A stretch of 35,290 bases of DNA from an uncultured Lachnospiraceae bacterium (GCA_902781215.1 CACZIO010000034.1:1-35290), one strand, 5' to 3'; positions 16,576-22,525 are shown, counted from the stretch's first letter. Notes: generated from the letters alone by a model not told the origin. Translations and numbers: made by a program.

Positions 16576-16614
16576 TTAACGCATAATTAACGCATTTGTG
16601 CGTTAAAAACGCAT
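16576..16614. promoter_or_regulatory. Operator-like cluster of TTAACGCA repeats
   Basis: TTAACGCA occurs at 16576-16583 and 16587-16594 (11 bp apart, one helical turn), inverted as TGCGTTAA at 16599-16606, and partly as AAACGCAT at 16607-16614. Copies two and three form a palindrome with a 4-bp centre. The cluster lies between the minus-strand integrase and a plus-strand promoter, so it could regulate both. Confidence 0.55.
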
Positions 16615-16634
16615 CTTTTGGCAAAACATGCACG

Positions 16635-16663
16635 TTGAAGAAATAGAAACCCTGGGATAAAAT
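16635..16663 (+). promoter_or_regulatory. Promoter of the 64-residue phage gene
   Basis: TTGAAG (16635-16640), 17-nt spacer, TAAAAT (16658-16663), then SD AAGGAGGGG (16671-16679). The operator-like repeats end about 20 bp upstream of the -35. Confidence 0.6.
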
Positions 16664-16684
16664 ATACAAAAAGGAGGGGATGTA

Positions 16685-16879
16685 ATGAGCGACGCACGTT
16701 TCATGAAATTAAGGATAGACGACAACAAACAGCTGTATCTTAACGACGTAAAGATCAGCGGAGTGATTGACGCCGGGATCAAAACAGAAGGATACAAGCA
16801 GCTGACTGACGGCGAAGCTATTTTAAGCCTCCAAATAATTGTAAACGTAGAAGCCATTAAAGGCCAAACTGCGACCTGA
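16685..16879 (+). CDS. Small phage protein of unknown function (64 aa)
   Basis: I do not recognise this protein. It is soluble, with mixed charged and beta-prone sequence, and no Cys pairs, membrane segment or clear helix-turn-helix. It has a strong SD and its own promoter. Its last 23 bases overlap the end of the convergent DUF2513 gene. The next plus-strand terminator is at 17242-17273, so its mRNA would run antisense through the whole DUF2513 gene. A role in lysogeny control is possible from position only. Confidence 0.65.
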   Translation: MSDARFMKLRIDDNKQLYLNDVKISGVIDAGIKTEGYKQLTDGEAILSLQIIVNVEAIKGQTAT

Positions 16880-17222
16880 CGACTTTTTCAGCGAGATCTA
16901 CAAACACTCCGAGCGACGCACTCTTAACGGATCCGAGGACCTTTTTCCAAATAGCGTCGTCCCGTATGTTAGAGAGAAAGTCGTGACCGGCAGGAGTCAG
17001 ATCGGAAACATCGATCCACAGGCCACAATTATATATGGCTACGCCGCAAATCAGGCCAGATTCTTCGCACAGAGAAACATGATATTCGACCTCCTCTTGT
17101 GAGTATTTGGCCAGAGACTGCGGAACACTGTCAGGATGCCGATACATCCATTTAACATTCGGAGTCGTGACTTCTTCAACGCTCAAAAGAATGTCACGGA
17201 CAAGATTCATATTTCGCTTCAC
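16857..17222 (-). CDS. DUF2513 family phage protein
   Basis: Resembles the DUF2513 family, common next to repressors in Firmicutes prophages; function unknown, probably a small winged-helix-like protein. Supporting features are the N-terminal MKRNMNLVRDILLSVEE, the middle EYHVSLCEESGLICGV, and the LTPAGHDFLSNIRDDAIWKK segment typical of the family, followed by a hydrophobic tail. Length is 121. The start is GTG 17222, preceded by GAGGGC on the minus strand; starting there gives the family-like N-terminus. Confidence 0.75.
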   Translation of the reverse strand: MKRNMNLVRDILLSVEEVTTPNVKWMYRHPDSVPQSLAKYSQEEVEYHVSLCEESGLICGVAIYNCGLWIDVSDLTPAGHDFLSNIRDDAIWKKVLGSVKSASLGVFVDLAEKVVRSQFGL

Positions 17223-17241
17223 TTCATGCCCTCAAAACTAT

Positions 17242-17273
17242 GCCAGACCTGTTGCAGCAGGCCTGGCTTTTTT
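17242..17273 (+). terminator. Rho-independent terminator, plus strand
   Basis: GCCAGACCTG (17242-17251) pairs with CAGGCCTGGC (17258-17267) with one mismatch, followed by six T. Both flanking genes are on the minus strand, so it would end the plus-strand transcript of the 64-residue gene. Its arms and loop resemble the terminator at 16517-16559 (both contain GCCAGRCCT, a TT(C)GCAG loop and AGGCCTGGC), suggesting a shared origin. Confidence 0.65.
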
Positions 17274-17297
17274 AAATGTTCCAATATCCCCTATCAA

Positions 17298-17801
17298 TCA
17301 GCCTGCGCTGGAAGCTGAGGATCCTTCCGCCTGATTCTTCTTCTCGCGATACTGCCGGAGAAGTTCCTGTTCATCCGGCGGTAAAGAGTTAAGGTCGTTC
17401 TGTGCCGCTACAGGCTGCGGCTTTTCATTATTCACTTCAATTATCGAATCAACGAATTTTTCCAATGCGGCCCATCCGCTCTCATCCAACGCGGCCAGAG
17501 CGGAGATATACCTCCGTTTAAAGGATTCCGGCTTGTCGAGCATGATCTCGTTGACCATCTTCTCAATCTGCTCGTCTCTGGATACTTCGGCGAACGGTTT
17601 ACCTTCGCCATAGCGGAGCCATTCGCTGCGCACGCCAAATTCACGACAAATGGAAATCCTGTTCTGCTCCGTGAGAGAAACGGCGCCGCTTTCAATCCTT
17701 GAGATAGCGGCCTTTGAAACACCGAGAGCCTCCCCAAATTTTTCCATTGTCATTTTCAATAATTCTTTTCTCAGGATCTTGATTCTTTCGCCTTCGTTCA
17801 T
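17298..17801 (-). CDS. XRE-family phage repressor
   Basis: Probable CI-like lysogeny repressor. Residues 1-65 form a helix-turn-helix domain: GERIKILRKEL, KFGEALGVSKAAISRIESG and ISICREFGVRSEWLRYGEG. The middle holds helical sequence with NEIMLDKPESFKRRYISAL, and the C-terminal 60 residues are polar and low in complexity. There is no visible LexA-type Ala-Gly/Ser/Lys peptidase domain, so induction would have to work otherwise. GGAGG precedes ATG 17801. It is divergent from the early operon with a well-formed promoter pair between them. Confidence 0.88.
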   Translation of the reverse strand: MNEGERIKILRKELLKMTMEKFGEALGVSKAAISRIESGAVSLTEQNRISICREFGVRSEWLRYGEGKPFAEVSRDEQIEKMVNEIMLDKPESFKRRYISALAALDESGWAALEKFVDSIIEVNNEKPQPVAAQNDLNSLPPDEQELLRQYREKKNQAEGSSASSAG

Positions 17802-17823
17802 TTCTCAGACCTCCTATAAGCGC

Positions 17824-17852
17824 ATTATACCAAACAGGCAGACCAATTACAA
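17824..17852 (-). promoter_or_regulatory. Repressor-maintenance promoter
   Basis: On the minus strand TTGTAA (17852-17847), 17-nt spacer and a perfect TATAAT (17829-17824) drive the XRE repressor. It faces away from the early promoter at 17884-17912. Confidence 0.65.
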
Positions 17853-17859
17853 TTACAAT

Positions 17860-17906
17860 GTTGCACCAGTAAACAAAATGATGTTGACAAAGAAAACAGG
17901 TGCAAC
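17860..17906. promoter_or_regulatory. Putative repressor operator half-sites
   Basis: GTTGCACC (17860-17867) and its inverse GGTGCAAC (17899-17906) flank the -35 of the early promoter, the second lying in the spacer directly before the -10. Binding of the XRE repressor to both would block early transcription. This is inferred from position and symmetry. Confidence 0.45.
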
Positions 17907-17912
17907 TATAAT
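17884..17912 (+). promoter_or_regulatory. Early lytic promoter
   Basis: TTGACA (17884-17889), 17-nt spacer, TATAAT (17907-17912): a full consensus sigma-A promoter, upstream of the early phage operon that starts with the gene at 17968. Confidence 0.8.
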
Positions 17913-17967
17913 GTTAACAGACGCAACGAAGAAAACACGAGAGGAAACATAGAGAGGAGGTGATCGG

Positions 17968-18159
17968 ATGAGCGAGAAAGAAAGAGCCGACCTCGAGAGG
18001 ATCACAGAGAAGATCAACAGACTCGGAGAGGGAGTTGCCGGCGCCGCACTGTCTTACGCGCAGGGCCTTGCCGAAGGCAGAGAAATCGGCAGGCGCGAAG
18101 GCTACATCGACGCCATGAAGGAAAGAGCCACAGAGGCAGAGGGCGAGAAAACAGCATGA
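17968..18159 (+). CDS. Small helical phage early protein (63 aa)
   Basis: First gene of the early operon. It has no family I recognise. Almost the whole protein is predicted helical: charged N-terminal helix SEKERADLERITEKINRLGEG, then an Ala/Gly-rich stretch and a second charged helix. The excellent SD GAGAGGAGG precedes ATG 17968 and the stop overlaps the next ATG (ATGA). An anti-repressor or regulatory role is only guessed from position. Confidence 0.75.
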   Translation: MSEKERADLERITEKINRLGEGVAGAALSYAQGLAEGREIGRREGYIDAMKERATEAEGEKTA

Positions 18160-18290
18160 ACGAGGGAAGAAAAGAGATCTGTAAGAACTGCGAATATGCC
18201 AGGCCAACCTACAAGGGAATCGCCTGTGAGTTGAAAAAGAAGAAGGTGAAGATGCAGGGGACCTGCGAAAGGTTTTGGCCGAAGGGGTAA
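18156..18290 (+). CDS. Small four-Cys phage protein (44 aa)
   Basis: A short gene starting in the stop codon of its neighbour (ATGA). The 44-residue product has ICKNCEYA, a later GIACELKKKK and TCERFWPKG, so four Cys residues could bind one zinc ion. Such short CxxC...C...CxxFxP proteins are common in Clostridia prophages and have no known role. Its first codons (MNEGRKEI) resemble those of the next gene (MTEERKEI), with a shared stretch AAGAAAAGAGATCT, which suggests local duplication. Confidence 0.65.
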   Translation: MNEGRKEICKNCEYARPTYKGIACELKKKKVKMQGTCERFWPKG

Positions 18291-18313
18291 GCGCGAAGGG
18301 AAGAGAAGAAAGC

Positions 18314-18619
18314 ATGACAGAGGAAAGAAAAGAGATCTATATCGTCTGGATGTGTGAATGGAGAGCCTACAGAATCTATCTCCCGGAGCACCCTCAGAAA
18401 TCCCTTGGATACTCTGTGGACCTGAGGGTGCTGCAGGAAGAGGCAAAAAAGAGATTTGCGGATAGAGAGATCAGGATATTCAGCGACGACAGCGGCGAAG
18501 AAATAACGCCATATGATCCAGCCTACAAGACGGATACGATCTGGCGATTTGTATGCATCGGCGCTTTTCTGGCCGGCATCGCATTCGCCGCATGGCTGGG
18601 ATGGCTGTCCGCTATTTGA
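18314..18619 (+). CDS. Phage protein with C-terminal membrane helix (101 aa)
   Basis: Unrecognised family. Residues 1-75 are soluble and charged; the last 22 residues (VCIGAFLAGIAFAAWLGWL) form one membrane helix with a short tail, so it is probably a tail-anchored cytoplasmic protein. ATG 18314 follows a purine-rich GGGAAGAGAAGAA; the frame is open further upstream but without a better start. Its end overlaps by 8 bases the end of the convergent gene at 18612-18908. Confidence 0.65.
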   Translation: MTEERKEIYIVWMCEWRAYRIYLPEHPQKSLGYSVDLRVLQEEAKKRFADREIRIFSDDSGEEITPYDPAYKTDTIWRFVCIGAFLAGIAFAAWLGWLSAI

Positions 18620-18908
18620 GAGCGGAGTAAATGGTGGCGACGGAAGCGGCAACAGATACGAGGACGAAAAACGCATGCGCCAGAAGCTTCCAGAGATACC
18701 TGACGCCCTCCGGAGATGTCTGGATGATGGCATCTCCTCCGGATCCGGGATGGTAGATATCGATTCCCAAATTGATGGCATGGATCAGTCCATTGATGGA
18801 AAGCTTGTCGAGCTGTTCCATCTTGAAGCGGGCCCGGAGAAGAGAAGACGGACGGGGTTTCAGGCAGTAAATGAGAATGTGAACATCGTAAAAAATAACG
18901 TCAAACAT
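18612..18908 (-). CDS. Small membrane protein on the opposite strand (98 aa)
   Basis: Unrecognised. It is the only minus-strand gene inside the rightward early operon. AAGGAGG at a good spacing before ATG 18908 and its own -10 support it. The soluble N-terminal part contains YDVHILIYCLKPRP and LSINGLIHAINLGIDIY; the C-terminal 25 residues (LLAHAFFVLVSVAASVATI) form one membrane helix. Being separately transcribed, it could be expressed in the lysogen as a moron, for example in superinfection exclusion; that is inference from position and topology only. Confidence 0.65.
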   Translation of the reverse strand: MFDVIFYDVHILIYCLKPRPSSLLRARFKMEQLDKLSINGLIHAINLGIDIYHPGSGGDAIIQTSPEGVRYLWKLLAHAFFVLVSVAASVATIYSALK

Positions 18909-18928
18909 ACAAGCACCTCCTTAACGGG

Positions 18929-18957
18929 ATTATATCACAGAGAGAAGGCGGCATGAA
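18929..18957 (-). promoter_or_regulatory. Minus-strand promoter of the 98-residue membrane protein
   Basis: On the minus strand TTCATG (18957-18952), 17-nt spacer and TATAAT (18934-18929), with an extended TGA before the -10. It lies just upstream of the SD of the gene at 18612-18908. Confidence 0.6.
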
Positions 18958-19129
18958 CGAGACCATGAACGGCGTGTGGACGAAAGGCCTGATGAGGAAG
19001 ATCGTCCAGCGCACCATAGAATTCTACACGGATCCGGAGAACCGGAAAGAATTCCAGGCATGGCTGGACCAGAAGAGAGCTTCGGCGGCAGAGGAGACCG
19101 ATCATCCGGCTGCCGCCGTGAGCGAGTGA
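18953..19129 (+). CDS. Small phage protein (58 aa)
   Basis: ATG 18953 follows GAGAAGGCGGC. The product is helical and charged, with TIEFYTDPENRKEFQAWLDQ in the middle and an Ala/Glu-rich tail. This layout is common among short early phage proteins of unknown function, and I see no specific domain. It ends 6 bases before the tRNA-like gene. Confidence 0.6.
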   Translation: MNETMNGVWTKGLMRKIVQRTIEFYTDPENRKEFQAWLDQKRASAAEETDHPAAAVSE

Positions 19130-19135
19130 TTATTT

Positions 19136-19212
19136 CGGGCGGTAGCTCAGTTGGCCAGAGAGGCAGGACATCACACCTGCATTTGTCGGAGGTTCGAATC
19201 CTCCCCGCCCGG
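19136..19212 (+). tRNA. tRNA or tRNA-like gene, isotype not assignable
   Basis: A perfect 7-bp acceptor stem CGGGCGG (19136-19142) / CCGCCCG (19205-19211), U8-A9, a D arm with three pairs (a G-A mismatch at the first), a 9-nt D loop containing GG, a 5-bp anticodon stem GCAGG/CCTGC, and a perfect T arm GGAGG-TTCGAAT-CCTCC with the standard loop. The anticodon loop has eight bases (ACATCACA, 19168-19175) instead of seven and no U in the usual place before an anticodon; the variable loop has seven bases. No CCA is encoded. It may be a degenerate tRNA, one with an expanded anticodon, or a tRNA mimic. Confidence 0.65.
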
Positions 19213-19339
19213 CGCCGGGGACCTATGACCCGGGATGTTACAGAGGCTGCGCTTTGTTGCGGATGCTGCGCAGGCTCAAAAAAGACGGTATCAAACAAAT
19301 GATTCGCAACAGCGGGCCCGGCTAAAGGGCAAGGAGCAC
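19213..19339 (+). other. Structured non-coding stretch after the tRNA-like gene
   Basis: No reading frame here looks real. TGTTGCG (19255-19261) can pair with CGCAACA (19305-19311), and GC-rich blocks around 19229-19235 and 19313-19321 are complementary. It joins the tRNA-like gene to a terminator, so a small RNA or an extended tRNA precursor is possible. Confidence 0.35.
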
Positions 19340-19376
19340 GGCTGCCAGTCACGGCCGCGTACTGGCAGCCATTTTT
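19340..19376 (+). terminator. Rho-independent terminator
   Basis: GGCTGCCAGT (19340-19349) pairs perfectly with ACTGGCAGCC (19361-19370) around an 11-nt loop, followed by A and five T. It ends the first early transcript or the tRNA-like RNA before the gene at 19396. Confidence 0.75.
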
Positions 19377-19395
19377 AAAGCGAGAGGAGGGACAC

Positions 19396-19896
19396 ATGAA
19401 GGAACAGACAGAACTCTACGCAGCCCTGGAAGCTGCGGGGAAGATCTTCGACAAGGGGATTGACCTGGACATGACGAACCTGAGCGGAGGCATCATGGTG
19501 ATCAAGGAGACGGCGGCGGAAGCTGTGATGAACGAGGACTTCGCACCGACGGCACTGGCGGTCATCAAGAAATTTGCGCAGATGGCGGACGAGGACGCAG
19601 ACAGCATCGACGCAGCCATCACGGATGTCAGGCACAAGATCGCGGAAGGCCTCCAGGAGCCGGAGGCGGTGAGAGCATCCGATCCATACGAGGAAGAGAA
19701 CAAATTCTACATCTGCAGGCAGCTCTCGAACCTCGTCAGGGAGACCAGGGCCGGGAGCGATGTGCTCGGGATCACCCTGCAGGCCGACCAGAAGACCGCA
19801 GTGATCACCTACCGCACCGGGGCCAGGAAGGAAGTAAACGTCGAATGTGATTCGGGCATCGCCCTGATCATCGACGTCTGCAGAGCACTCATGTAA
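19396..19896 (+). CDS. Phage protein of unknown function (166 aa)
   Basis: I do not recognise the family. The N-terminal 90 residues are helical and acidic (EQTELYAALEAAGKIFDKG, ALAVIKKFAQMADEDADSID); the C-terminal half has a beta-rich segment LGITLQADQKTAVITYRTG ending in a hydrophobic helix-like ALIIDVCRALM. It has no signal peptide, Cys pairs or known motif. SD GAGAGGAGGG precedes ATG 19396. The next gene, for a secreted protein, starts 10 bases after its stop. Confidence 0.7.
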   Translation: MKEQTELYAALEAAGKIFDKGIDLDMTNLSGGIMVIKETAAEAVMNEDFAPTALAVIKKFAQMADEDADSIDAAITDVRHKIAEGLQEPEAVRASDPYEEENKFYICRQLSNLVRETRAGSDVLGITLQADQKTAVITYRTGARKEVNVECDSGIALIIDVCRALM

Positions 19897-19906
19897 GGAG
19901 GGGGCC

Positions 19907-20416
19907 ATGAAGAGATTCACAGCTGCGCTCACGCTGGTACTGATCCTCGCGCTCCTGGCCGTGCCGGCCCAGGCCAAAGCACCCAGGAATGGCAAGTACA
20001 TCGACAAGTACGGAAATATTTTCATCATGAAAGACGGCAAGCCCCGCACCGGCCACTTCCGCTACAAGGGAAAGTGGTACTACGGCCACAAGACCGGCGA
20101 CGGCCCATACTGGAAAGGATCCTGCACAGCCGGCGAGATGCGCGTCGAGCGCGGGAACAAGTGGTACGCCTACGGACTGGACGGAGCCATGATCCGAAAG
20201 GATCAGTACGTCCACAGAGGCCGGAGGAGGATCCTGCAGCTGGATATCCGCAGCCGTAACCACACCGTGCGCTACGTCTACGGCACGGCCAGAGGCTCGA
20301 TCGGCTCCAGGTACTCCACCAGGGAAGGCCGGATGCAGTTCCTCGATGACGACGGCGAGTGGAGGACATACGAGGGGATGCCCTACTATCCTCCGTATGT
20401 CGACGATCAGAGGTGA
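19907..20416 (+). CDS. Secreted protein with wall-binding-like repeats
   Basis: A classical signal peptide (MKRF, hydrophobic core LTLVLILALLAV, cleavage after AQA near residue 24) is followed by a basic, aromatic-rich domain. Repeated units of the kind KDGKPRTGHFRYKGKWYYG and GNKWYAYGLDGAMIRKDQY resemble cell-wall- or choline-binding repeats (GxxxTGxxxxxGxWYYF type), here about two to three degenerate copies. Length is 169. The protein is probably exported and bound to the host surface. A secreted protein inside the early region fits a lysogenic-conversion gene. SD GGAGGGGG precedes ATG 19907. The assignment to a repeat family is by pattern only. Confidence 0.7.
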   Translation: MKRFTAALTLVLILALLAVPAQAKAPRNGKYIDKYGNIFIMKDGKPRTGHFRYKGKWYYGHKTGDGPYWKGSCTAGEMRVERGNKWYAYGLDGAMIRKDQYVHRGRRRILQLDIRSRNHTVRYVYGTARGSIGSRYSTREGRMQFLDDDGEWRTYEGMPYYPPYVDDQR

Positions 20417-20419
20417 CCC

Positions 20420-21172
20420 ATGGACGTAGATTTCGGGATCAGACACTGCCCGCAGTGCGGCGTGGCCTACGGCCCGTACTGGGAGGACGACGAGGGGCTG
20501 TGCCCGGCGTGCGAGCGCCTGGAGCAGCTCCGGGAGGCGGCGAAGATCAAACGGAAGCCTAAAATGAAGCCTCCGACCATCATCGAATGCGCGATCTGTA
20601 AGAAGCAATTCGAGAAGAGAGGCACGACGGACAAATACTGCGACGACTGCAAGCACTCGGCGCTGCGCAAAAAGCAACGCGAGTATGAGAAGCGGAAGCG
20701 AGAGGAAGAGGCGAAGAAGAAAAAGGTCGTCCTTCTGCAGCCGGTCCACCTGGAGGAGGGCTCGGATCCGCGAGATGCCTGGATGCCGGAAAGGCCGGAT
20801 CCTCAGAAAAAAAGGCCGGTCGCAAGATTGAAATGCAGCGTCGGAAGGCTGCCGAAGCCGATGCTCGCGCCGACGAAGGGCGTCCGGATCGGCGAGGTAA
20901 CTCCATACACAGAAGGATTCAAACCATACAAGGAAGAAAATCCGGTGACAGGCGCTTTTTCCAAGGAAGAAGACGAGACCATCATGGAGATGCTCGGCAG
21001 ACGCGAAACCTATTCAGACATCGCAAGGGCGCTCGGAAGGACACCGGGTTCCCTCGCGGCACACGCAAAATATTTAGAACGAGAGGACAAAAATGAACAG
21101 ACGAGAGATCAAGAACGCAATCGAAGATGCGGACAGAGTAAAAAGGTTCCTGGAATACATGCTCCTGTCTGA
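20420..21172 (+). CDS. Zinc-ribbon and helix-turn-helix phage protein
   Basis: The 250-residue protein starts with a zinc knuckle (CPQC...CPAC, residues 9-34), then a second ribbon CAICKKQ...YCDDCK (about residues 56-77), a long Lys/Arg/Glu-rich helix, a Pro-rich linker, and near residues 180-220 a SANT/Myb-like helix-turn-helix: FSKEEDETIMEMLGRRE and YSDIARALGRTPGSLAAHA. It probably binds DNA or RNA. ATG 20420 follows GAGGTGAC. The last 80 bases overlap the next gene in another frame, giving a tail of about 25 residues with no conserved look. No specific function can be assigned. Confidence 0.7.
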   Translation: MDVDFGIRHCPQCGVAYGPYWEDDEGLCPACERLEQLREAAKIKRKPKMKPPTIIECAICKKQFEKRGTTDKYCDDCKHSALRKKQREYEKRKREEEAKKKKVVLLQPVHLEEGSDPRDAWMPERPDPQKKRPVARLKCSVGRLPKPMLAPTKGVRIGEVTPYTEGFKPYKEENPVTGAFSKEEDETIMEMLGRRETYSDIARALGRTPGSLAAHAKYLEREDKNEQTRDQERNRRCGQSKKVPGIHAPV

Positions 21173-22268
21173 GGAGAAGAAACAGAGGGTGGAAGTGCCG
21201 ACATCCACAGATGTATCGAACGCCTACGGGGTGATCTGGCATTACGACGAGAACCGCCTGGAGCGCGTCGGCCTCTGCGGAGGATGGGGAGTGCCGGAAC
21301 CGGCAGAGAAGGAAGACGACGAGGGATACAGCCCCTTCGACGAAGTCCTCCCCTGGAGCGGGATGCGGCACGTGATCTTCATCGACGCGATGAAGGACGA
21401 CGAGGGTGCGGACGTCATTACGCGGGACGAAATGGTGGAGATCCCGGATTTCTGGTACACGGCAATAAAGAACGAGAAAGAGAAGACCTGGCTGTGGGCC
21501 ATCTCGCCGAAAGAACAGGAAGGCTTCTGTCACCATCCGGGATCCGGCAGATACATCGGGCGCTACCACATGTCAGGAGGAGACCGCAAGGCTGCATTCT
21601 CCATGAGCGGACAGATCCCGCTCACCCGAATCACACAGGGCGAGGCAAGAGACGCAGCACACGCGAGGGGCAAATCATGGGGCATCATAGACCTCGCCAC
21701 ATGGTCCGCGATCCAGCTCCTCTATCTGATCGAGTTCGCGGACTTCGACGCCAAGAAGAAGCTGGGGACCGGATACAAAGACATGGAGAACTGGGAGCCG
21801 GGCAAGACAGGCGGAACCGACAATTTCAAATACCACACCGTCAAGAGATCGGGGAAAAGCAACTCTTACAGGTGGATCGAAGATCCCTTCTCCAACGTCT
21901 TCGACTGGATCGACGGCTTCATGGGATGCGAAAAAGGCTGCAGGATATCGGCCATGGACACATACACAGGAGACCGTGACGAGCTGGAGGACACCGGCAT
22001 CGGGCTCGCCGACGACGGATGGATCAGCGGATTCGACTATTCCAAAGACGCGCCCTGGGCCTTTATACCTGACGCGTCGGTCGATGACGACGACAGGGAA
22101 AGACACAGCATCGGCGACTTTGTATGGTCCTTGTCGTCGAGGCTCTACCCGGCCTATGTCGGCGGCGGCTATGGCGACGGCGCGCTCTATGGGTTCTTCT
22201 GCCTGTCTGCGCTCAACTCCGCGTCGTTCACCGACGGCTACCTCGGCTCCCGCCTCCTTAAAACCTAA
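21093..22268 (+). CDS. DGR-type variable protein (C-type-lectin/FGE-like fold)
   Basis: The 391-residue protein has the layout of diversity-generating retroelement (DGR) target proteins. Its middle shows the receptor-binding fold: PFDEVLPWSGMRHV, MVEIPDFWY, WLWAISPKEQEGFCHHP, GRYIGRYHM, SWGIIDLATWSAIQLLYLIE and YRWIEDPFSNVFDWIDGF. The C-terminus YVGGGYGDGALYGFF, then LNSASFTDGYLGSRLL, aligns by eye with the variable region of known targets, where template AAC codons become NNC codons. Here the candidate variable positions are GGC, GAC, CTC, TTC, TAC. It probably displays a changeable ligand-binding surface. No reverse transcriptase or template repeat is in the window. It lies in the early region, not with tail genes. 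ATG 21093 follows GAGAGGAC. Confidence 0.72.
   Translation: MNRREIKNAIEDADRVKRFLEYMLLSEEKKQRVEVPTSTDVSNAYGVIWHYDENRLERVGLCGGWGVPEPAEKEDDEGYSPFDEVLPWSGMRHVIFIDAMKDDEGADVITRDEMVEIPDFWYTAIKNEKEKTWLWAISPKEQEGFCHHPGSGRYIGRYHMSGGDRKAAFSMSGQIPLTRITQGEARDAAHARGKSWGIIDLATWSAIQLLYLIEFADFDAKKKLGTGYKDMENWEPGKTGGTDNFKYHTVKRSGKSNSYRWIEDPFSNVFDWIDGFMGCEKGCRISAMDTYTGDRDELEDTGIGLADDGWISGFDYSKDAPWAFIPDASVDDDDRERHSIGDFVWSLSSRLYPAYVGGGYGDGALYGFFCLSALNSASFTDGYLGSRLLKT
22155..22262 (+). other. Putative DGR variable region (VR)
   Basis: The last 36 codons of the gene from about TAT 22155 to CTT 22262. Codons at positions where known targets diversify end in C (GGC, GAC, CTC, TTC, TAC), as expected from adenine-directed change of AAC, while constant ones spell GGC-GGC, CTC-AAC-TCC-GCG-TCG and CTC-GGC-TCC-CGC. 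The extent is a judgement, as no template repeat is available to compare. Confidence 0.5.
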
Positions 22269-22276
22269 TAGGGGGA

Positions 22277-22296
22277 CCGGGGGAGCCTTCCCCCGG
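22277..22296 (+). other. GC-rich hairpin 8 nt after the variable protein stop
   Basis: CCGGGGGA (22277-22284), loop GCCT, TCCCCCGG (22289-22296): an 8-bp perfect stem with a 4-base loop. There is no T run after it. Hairpins of this size lie just past the initiation-of-mutagenic-homing (IMH) site in the Bordetella phage DGR and stimulate retrohoming. Confidence 0.55.
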
Positions 22297-22330
22297 CTTA
22301 CAGGAGACGACGTGATACCAAGGAGCACAA

Positions 22331-22525
22331 ATGGAAGGCTTAACATGCAGGCACTGCCTCAAAGGCTGCCTGGAGGACTGGAGAGAGACGCCATGCAGGG
22401 ATTTCCGGACAGACTGGCAGAAAGTGATCGCGGATCCTGATCCGAAGATCTCGAAAATGGGAAAGGCAGAATACAGGCGGATCTGCAGAAAAGCCAGGAG
22501 GGAAGCAAGTGGGAAGACAGATTGA
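22331..22525 (+). CDS. Small Cys-rich phage protein (64 aa)
   Basis: Begins MEGLTCRHCLKGCLEDW, followed by TPCRDF, giving a cluster of four Cys that could bind zinc; the C-terminal half is basic and helical. AAGGAG precedes ATG 22331. The family is not recognised. Its end overlaps the start of the next gene. Confidence 0.65.
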   Translation: MEGLTCRHCLKGCLEDWRETPCRDFRTDWQKVIADPDPKISKMGKAEYRRICRKARREASGKTD

